A stretch of DNA of 10,268 nt from JAEZKC01 sp046546375. Its GTDB lineage: Bacteria; Fibrobacterota; Chitinivibrionia; Chitinivibrionales; Chitinispirillaceae. Position 1 is the stretch's first letter. Every line of letters starts with the position of its first letter. Under the pieces are notes generated by a model. That model saw only the letters and a list, made by a program, of their open reading frames with translations, did not search any database and was not told where the DNA came from. Made by a program: the position numbers and the translations under genes. Location of the stretch: positions 1 to 10,268 of the forward strand of contig JBKGXV010000106.1 in assembly GCA_046546375.1 (NCBI GenBank), given 5' to 3'. Positions 6,374 to 10,268 of the stretch are shown one piece after another.

Positions 6374-6449
6374 AACTGCATTCTCAAGAACTATCCGTGA
6401 AATCAACAGCTTAGCCCGCCCCGGAGGTGAATCTGTGCCAAATCAATAA
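6351..6449 (+). CDS. Possible 32-residue small ORF
   Basis: ATG at 6351 is preceded by AAGGAG (6341-6346) at a short four-base spacing, and the frame runs to TAA at 6447-6449. The product would be basic in its first half (KQFLSRKTAFSRTIREI) and would end ARPGGESVPNQ. It has no signal peptide or recognised motif. Its 3' part coincides with the left arm and loop of the hairpin at 6421-6459, so translation could affect folding, as in a leader peptide. With no conservation data this could equally be chance. Confidence 0.2.
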   Translation: MKQFLSRKTAFSRTIREINSLARPGGESVPNQ

Positions 6450-6459
6450 TTCACCCCGG
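6421..6459. repeat. Bulged inverted repeat (hairpin)
   Basis: CCGG-A-GGTGAAT (6421-6432) pairs with ATTCACC-CCGG (6449-6459), giving an 11-bp stem with one bulged A and a 16-base loop. The motif CCCCGGAGGT also occurs in direct orientation on both sides. No T-run follows, so it does not look like an intrinsic terminator. It might be an mRNA-stabilising stem at the operon end or a protein-binding dyad. Confidence 0.5.
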
Positions 6460-6539
6460 AGGTAACCCAAGACCCGCTGACCCGATCCGCAGTCATCCCC
6501 TCCTCTACACACAGACTGAACTCTCCTCCCCCCCCTCCC

Positions 6540-6569
6540 TTGCTGCTGCAGGCATGCTGTTAGCATAAT
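6540..6569 (+). promoter_or_regulatory. Candidate promoter of the sensor kinase gene
   Basis: TTGCTG at 6540-6545 and CATAAT at 6564-6569 are separated by 18 bases, an acceptable sigma-70-like pair. The -10 region overlaps a small dyad, ATGCT (6554-6558) and AGCAT (6562-6566), which could bind a regulator. A run of eight C (6528-6535) lies just upstream of the -35. The kinase ribosome site GAGGAG follows at 6597-6602. Confidence 0.35.
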
Positions 6570-6609
6570 CAGTTTTTTGTACCAGTCCGGAAAACAGAGG
6601 AGCAGGTGA

Positions 6610-8526
6610 ATGAAAGATCCCGTTCATGTATACACCGGGCAGCACAGGGCCGGGTTGCTGGAGTGGCTGCACTCGGATTTCGAGGTTATCACCTCACTGC
6701 CCGAAAATGGTTACAACCTGTGCGTTGTTGATTTTGCAGCCCTCGACAGAGCCGCTTCTGAAATCAGAAGATGCAAGCAGTGCTATCCAGATCTGTACCA
6801 TCCACTGCTGTTGATAACAGATCCGGAACGTCTAAATCAGCTTGGTGCTTTCAGCGATATTGTCGATGAAGTTCTTTTGGAGCCGGTTTCTGAAACCGAG
6901 CTTAAACTGCGGGTGAATTCTCTTCTGCAGGCACATGAATTGTCCCTGAAGGCGCAAAAACTGAAGGAGAACGAATTGAAGCTGCAGCTTCAGGCACAGC
7001 GTCTGGCAAACCTTTCGGAGAATGTGCCTGGTATGATCTTCCAGTTCGCTGTAAAACACGACGGCACCAAGGAGTTTGAATACATCAGTGAAGGTATCAG
7101 AGACATTTTCGGAATAGAGCCCGAAGAGGGGCTTAGAGATCCGATGTTAATAATCGGTACGGTGCACCCTGAAGAGATTGATCAGTTCCAGAGAACACTC
7201 GCCTATGCGATACAGAATAGTCTGCCCTTTTTCTGGCAGGGGCGCTACATAATCAAAGGAAAATTAAAATATCTGAGAAACGCCTCCACGCCTCATAAAA
7301 CAGACTACGGCCTGACCTGGGACGGGATTGTAGTCGACATAAGTGCATTGAAAGAAGCAGAGGACAAGAATCGGGATCTGGCTGAATTCAATGAGCAGAT
7401 TCTTGAAAACACCCATGAGGGGATTGTGGTGTACGATAAGAATCTGCGAATCACCAAATGGAACTGCAGCATGGAGAAAATCAGCGGTCTGCCTCGGGAC
7501 AAGGTAATCGGGCATCATCCCCGGGAAGTTTTTCCGTTTCTTGTCACGGAGGGTATGTTTATGCAGTTTGAGCAGGCCCTTACTGGAAATCGAGTGCAGA
7601 CGAATGATTACTGGTTCGTGTTTGCCGAAAGTGGCGCCAGGGGTTGGGCAGAAAATACCGATATTCCACTTCGTGATGCCAAGGGAGAGATAAACGGAGT
7701 ACTGTGTACAGTCAACGAAATAACTGTCCGCAAAAAGTATGAGCAGGAGCTCAGCAGAAGTGTGTCGGATCTCAGGAAGCGTAATGAAGAACTGAGGATG
7801 ATCAATGCGGAACTGGACAGCGCTTATGACCGGCTCATGCACATCGACAGGGCCAAAACCGAATTTGTCTCCACTGCTTCACACGAAATAAGAACACCGC
7901 TTGCGAGTATTTTGGGATTTGTCCAGACGGTTCTTTCTCCGGATATCAAAATGCCCGACCAGAAACAGAAAGAGTACCTGCACATTGTCGAAGCTGAAAC
8001 GAAACGTCTTAATGAGCTTGTCGATACGATGCTCAACATCTCCCGCCTGGATGCTGGAAAACAGCAGCTTCAGCCCAGCAGGTTCACGCTTCCAGAACTT
8101 GTCCGCACTATCATCAACACAATCTCAATAAATGATAAAAGGGATATCAGAATCAGTGTTGCAGAACATGACAGAGGTCTGGTGAATGCTGACAAGCAGC
8201 AGATAAGTCTTGTGATACGAAACATTCTAAGCAATGCGATCCGTTATACAAGACAGGGAGGAAAGATCGAGATTGTTATCGACAGCAAAAATGAAGAGGT
8301 GATGGTTGCCATCAGGGATCAGGGCCCGGGTATTCCGCCAGACAAGCTGGAGGCGGTTTTTGAGAAGTTCTATCGTATAAGAGAGGACACCACAACTGCC
8401 GGCCGGGGCAGCGGGCTGGGCCTGTCGATCGCACGTGAGATTATAAAGGCTCACAACGGCAGGATATGGGCGGAATCGGTTGTGGGAGAAGGCAGCACCT
8501 TTTTCTTCACGCTGCCGCGAGCATAA
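6610..8526 (+). CDS. Soluble PAS-domain sensor histidine kinase with N-terminal receiver-like domain
   Basis: This 638-residue kinase starts seven bases after GAGGAG (6597-6602). No transmembrane helix or signal peptide is visible, so it senses a cytoplasmic cue. Domains in order: a receiver-like fold at about 4-107 (strand LCVVDF, strand PLLLITD, then DEVLLEPVSETEL), a coiled coil at about 108-133, PAS at about 134-250, PAS at about 257-378, another coiled coil, HisKA at about 408-480 with the H box STASHEIRTP (His425), and HATPase at about 525-636 with N box Asn538/Asn542, G1 DQGPGI (570-575), F box FEKFYR and G2 GRGSGLGL (598-605). The catalytic core looks intact. The receiver-like part lacks the N-terminal acidic pair, and Glu91 replaces the conserved lysine, so it is probably not phosphorylated normally. 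No response regulator is in the window, making this an orphan kinase. The PAS ligand is unknown, and a link to the arsenic operon is not shown. Confidence 0.95.
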   Translation: MKDPVHVYTGQHRAGLLEWLHSDFEVITSLPENGYNLCVVDFAALDRAASEIRRCKQCYPDLYHPLLLITDPERLNQLGAFSDIVDEVLLEPVSETELKLRVNSLLQAHELSLKAQKLKENELKLQLQAQRLANLSENVPGMIFQFAVKHDGTKEFEYISEGIRDIFGIEPEEGLRDPMLIIGTVHPEEIDQFQRTLAYAIQNSLPFFWQGRYIIKGKLKYLRNASTPHKTDYGLTWDGIVVDISALKEAEDKNRDLAEFNEQILENTHEGIVVYDKNLRITKWNCSMEKISGLPRDKVIGHHPREVFPFLVTEGMFMQFEQALTGNRVQTNDYWFVFAESGARGWAENTDIPLRDAKGEINGVLCTVNEITVRKKYEQELSRSVSDLRKRNEELRMINAELDSAYDRLMHIDRAKTEFVSTASHEIRTPLASILGFVQTVLSPDIKMPDQKQKEYLHIVEAETKRLNELVDTMLNISRLDAGKQQLQPSRFTLPELVRTIINTISINDKRDIRISVAEHDRGLVNADKQQISLVIRNILSNAIRYTRQGGKIEIVIDSKNEEVMVAIRDQGPGIPPDKLEAVFEKFYRIREDTTTAGRGSGLGLSIAREIIKAHNGRIWAESVVGEGSTFFFTLPRA

Positions 8527-9271
8527 ATGGCCGAATACAAGACAGAGACATTGGAAACGAATTCACGGAGCCGAGAATGAATTCACAAAAGCATTTCCGG
8601 GCGCGAATGTGTATATTAAGCCTGATTTTCGCATTTTCAAGAGCGTATTTGAACAACAGCTCATTCACTTTGTCCCGGGTTTCCGGCCTGATGGATTGCG
8701 GCAGCCCTTTTGTCAATGCTTCTGAGCTCCTGAACAGAAACTGTTTAGTTCGGAAAAAACAATTTCGGAAGTGTCGCGCTCCCGTAAACTTGTGCTGGTC
8801 CCTCTTCAAAGAAAAGGCTCTGAACATACCTGTAGCCATTGCACTTTCAGAAGAAAGTGTGCCCGGTCCATATTTGCCTCTTGAAAAGAATTAACCGCTT
8901 CAATTGTAATGTCTGACAGGGGATAAGCTCTTGAATCCTCCGCATTTGACCGAGGTCCGACCCCGCCGGCCTCTCCACCTCCCGCAGCTCATAATTCTCA
9001 ACCAAAAAAATAACTATTGTAAACGCGTGTATTATGATACACAGAATCTTCTCCCAAACCCTTTACTTTCCTCCCGAAATCTTTAATATTAATACTCTGC
9101 CCGCTGATGACTTCGGCCGGGCACAGATGATAATCTCAGTTGATACTTTCAGGAAGGATAGTGAAGCTGCTGTGAATTTCCCGGATCTGCATATTCTCTT
9201 TTTACCCTCTCTTTTCTGCGCTTCTGGGGATCTGAACGGTACTTTTCGCTTTTATTCGGCGGGTAGATAAT
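8527..9271. other. 745-base region without a convincing gene
   Basis: Several short frames are open but none has a good start, ribosome site or recognisable product. The best minus-strand reading (stop-free from about 8890 down to 8507) has a stretch around 8600-8740 with gene-like codons (PETRDKVNELLFKYALENAK), but it ends by running into the kinase 3' end and has no obvious start signal. It may be a decayed gene. A plus-strand frame at 9034-9270 abuts the WYL gene but lacks a ribosome site and looks random. A 16-bp dyad lies at 9027-9042. No tRNA, terminator or mobile element was seen. Confidence 0.6.
9027..9042. promoter_or_regulatory. Perfect 6-bp dyad, possible operator
   Basis: GTGTATTATGATACAC has arms GTGTAT and ATACAC around a 4-base centre, within an AT-rich stretch about 230 bases upstream of the WYL regulator gene. 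The size fits a dimeric winged-helix protein. No well-spaced promoter hexamers were found around it, so binding by the downstream regulator is only a suggestion. Confidence 0.25.
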
Positions 9272-10264
9272 ATGGCGCAGTGGCATAAAATCGTAGAACT
9301 GCACAGGTTTTTATCCCAGAGCAGATGTTATTTATCCAAGGCTGAGCTAACAGAAAAGCTGAACACCAGCTCTGCGACTCTGGATCGTCTGATTAGAGAA
9401 CTGCGTTTCGAGTTCGGGGCGCCTCTGAAATTTGAAAAACAGTATAACGGATATAAGTATGAGCTCAATAATGGTGAAACCTTCGAACTTCCCGGTTTAT
9501 GGTTCTCTGTCGATGAACTCAAAGCATTGCTATGCATGGAGAGTTTTGTCGGAACTCTTCAGAGGGGTTTTTTAGACGACACATTCTCTGCATTTCGCAC
9601 CCGGATCCATAGGCTGCTTAGATCCCGAAATGTTGATCTTGCAGACTGGAATGGCCGTTTCAAAATGCTTCCTATAGCGAACCGGCCAACAAACCCTGTG
9701 GTTTTCACCGCTCTTACAGAAGCTGTCCTTCACCGTAAGAAGATCGTGATAAGCTATTTGAAACTTCAGGCTACCACTCCTGAAGACCGGCTGATCTCAC
9801 CCCAGGCTATTATAAGGTATAGGGATAACTGGTATGTTGATGCCTGGTGCCACAAAAAAGAGGAGTTGCGGGAGTTTGCCGTAAACAGGATATCTTCAGT
9901 TATGCCTACAGATGAGGCATGCAAAGAGGTTAGTCTTGAAGCGATGAAGGAGTTTTTTGGAAGTGGGTACGGGATATTTACCGGCCCAGCTCAAAATATC
10001 GCAGTGATCAGGTTCACCGGTATCGCTGCCAAAGAGGTGTCTCAGGAGATGTGGCACCCTAAGCAGGAAGGTTTTTGGGATGGGGATGAAACTTTCATTC
10101 TTAAAATTCCCTATGGAGATAGCCGGGAACTTCTGATGGATGTTTTAAGGTGGGGAGCGGATGCGGAAGTTTTGGGGCCGGAGGTGTTGAGGGAGGAGAT
10201 TGGGAGAGTTGTGGGTAGGATGAGGGAGAAGTATGAGAAAGTTGAGATGAATATCAGAAATTGA
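9272..10264 (+). CDS. WYL-domain transcriptional regulator (HTH-WYL-WCX)
   Basis: This 330-residue protein has the full layout and usual length of the WYL regulator family. A winged helix-turn-helix of the HTH_11 type covers about 5-62 (SKAELTEKLNTSSATLDRLI), a linker about 75-140, the WYL domain about 143-212, and a C-terminal WCX domain about 242-322. The WYL signature appears as DNWYVDAWC (Trp187-Tyr188-Val189), followed by the conserved arginine-containing strand REFAVNRI (200-207). Family knowledge: WYL domains bind small ligands or nucleic acid and control DNA damage and phage-defence genes, often from a position beside the regulated operon. The ribosome site is weak (GGCGGG about 8 bases upstream). 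The last 30 codons switch to C-poor codons (TTG, AGG, GGG), unlike the body of the gene. The gene ends four bases before the window edge, so any target operon downstream is out of view. Confidence 0.9.
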   Translation: MAQWHKIVELHRFLSQSRCYLSKAELTEKLNTSSATLDRLIRELRFEFGAPLKFEKQYNGYKYELNNGETFELPGLWFSVDELKALLCMESFVGTLQRGFLDDTFSAFRTRIHRLLRSRNVDLADWNGRFKMLPIANRPTNPVVFTALTEAVLHRKKIVISYLKLQATTPEDRLISPQAIIRYRDNWYVDAWCHKKEELREFAVNRISSVMPTDEACKEVSLEAMKEFFGSGYGIFTGPAQNIAVIRFTGIAAKEVSQEMWHPKQEGFWDGDETFILKIPYGDSRELLMDVLRWGADAEVLGPEVLREEIGRVVGRMREKYEKVEMNIRN

Positions 10265-10268
10265 GGTT

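Larger units (their letters stand above)
6259..6609. other. Intergenic region between ars-like operon and sensor kinase
   Basis: This 351-base region holds no well-supported gene. It contains the possible frameshifted tail (to 6373), a weak 32-codon ORF (6351-6449), a bulged hairpin (6421-6459), a pyrimidine-only tract with eight consecutive C residues (6521-6541), and the likely kinase promoter. No classical rho-independent terminator for the upstream operon was found: the T6 at 6286-6291 has no GC-rich stem before it. Confidence 0.7.

Noticed and set aside
6421..6459. Hairpin as a rho-independent terminator
   Set aside because: The stem is good but is followed by GGTAACCC rather than a T-run, and the loop is long.
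8466..8894. Plus-strand 142-codon frame overlapping the kinase 3' end
   Set aside because: Its start lies inside the kinase gene, the product is Cys/Arg/Ser-rich without a domain, and the minus strand of the same region looks more gene-like.
9034..9270. 78-codon plus-strand frame directly before the WYL gene
   Set aside because: It has no ribosome site, starts within the 9027-9042 dyad, and encodes an unremarkable sequence rich in Phe, Pro and Ser with no domain.
1..10268. CRISPR array, tRNA, rRNA or insertion sequence
   Set aside because: I found no regularly spaced repeats, no cloverleaf-like segment and no transposase or terminal repeats in the window.

Overview
This window comes from a Gram-negative-type bacterium: it encodes lipoproteins, exported thioredoxin-fold proteins and a remnant of an RND efflux pump. 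The DNA has moderate GC. I do not assign a phylum from the sequence alone.

Positions 1-6258 hold one long, tightly spaced rightward gene cluster. It opens with a promoter that carries a perfect dyad, followed by an ArsR-type repressor with a CVC metalloid-binding motif. Next come a large ArsP-like (DUF318) permease, a small cytoplasmic thioredoxin-fold protein (ArsE-like), a lipoprotein with a CRSC thioredoxin-like domain (ArsF family), a six-helix CcdA-like membrane protein (ArsG family), and a second, larger exported-thioredoxin/CcdA-like fusion. This is the architecture of the organoarsenical (nitro- and amino-aromatic arsenical) resistance group arsR-arsP-arsEFG. No classical arsenite pump or arsenate reductase (arsB, acr3, arsA, arsC) is present.

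The cluster then runs into less familiar ground. A 76-codon relic of an RND pump gene (4514-4744) overlaps the start of two adjacent genes for secreted helical proteins (4731-5606 and 5620-6258). I recognise neither protein, but they are clearly paralogous. They share an identically spaced three-cysteine motif, CSxCx4Ix2FC, and a similar C-terminal helical region. Their place at the end of a thiol-rich arsenic operon makes them candidates for periplasmic metalloid-binding or redox-partner proteins, and I regard them as the most novel element here.

Positions 6259-6609 are mostly noncoding. They contain a possible frameshifted tail of the last operon gene, a possible 32-codon ORF, a bulged hairpin, a C8 tract and a likely promoter. 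Positions 6610-8526 encode a soluble hybrid-type sensor kinase (degenerate receiver-like domain, PAS, PAS, HisKA, HATPase) with no response regulator beside it. Positions 8527-9271 hold no convincing gene, only a possible degenerate minus-strand reading frame and a 16-bp dyad.

The window ends with a WYL-domain transcriptional regulator (9272-10264). Its last 30 codons lie in an almost cytosine-free stretch. Regulators of this family often sit beside defence operons, so the DNA just past the window edge is worth reading.
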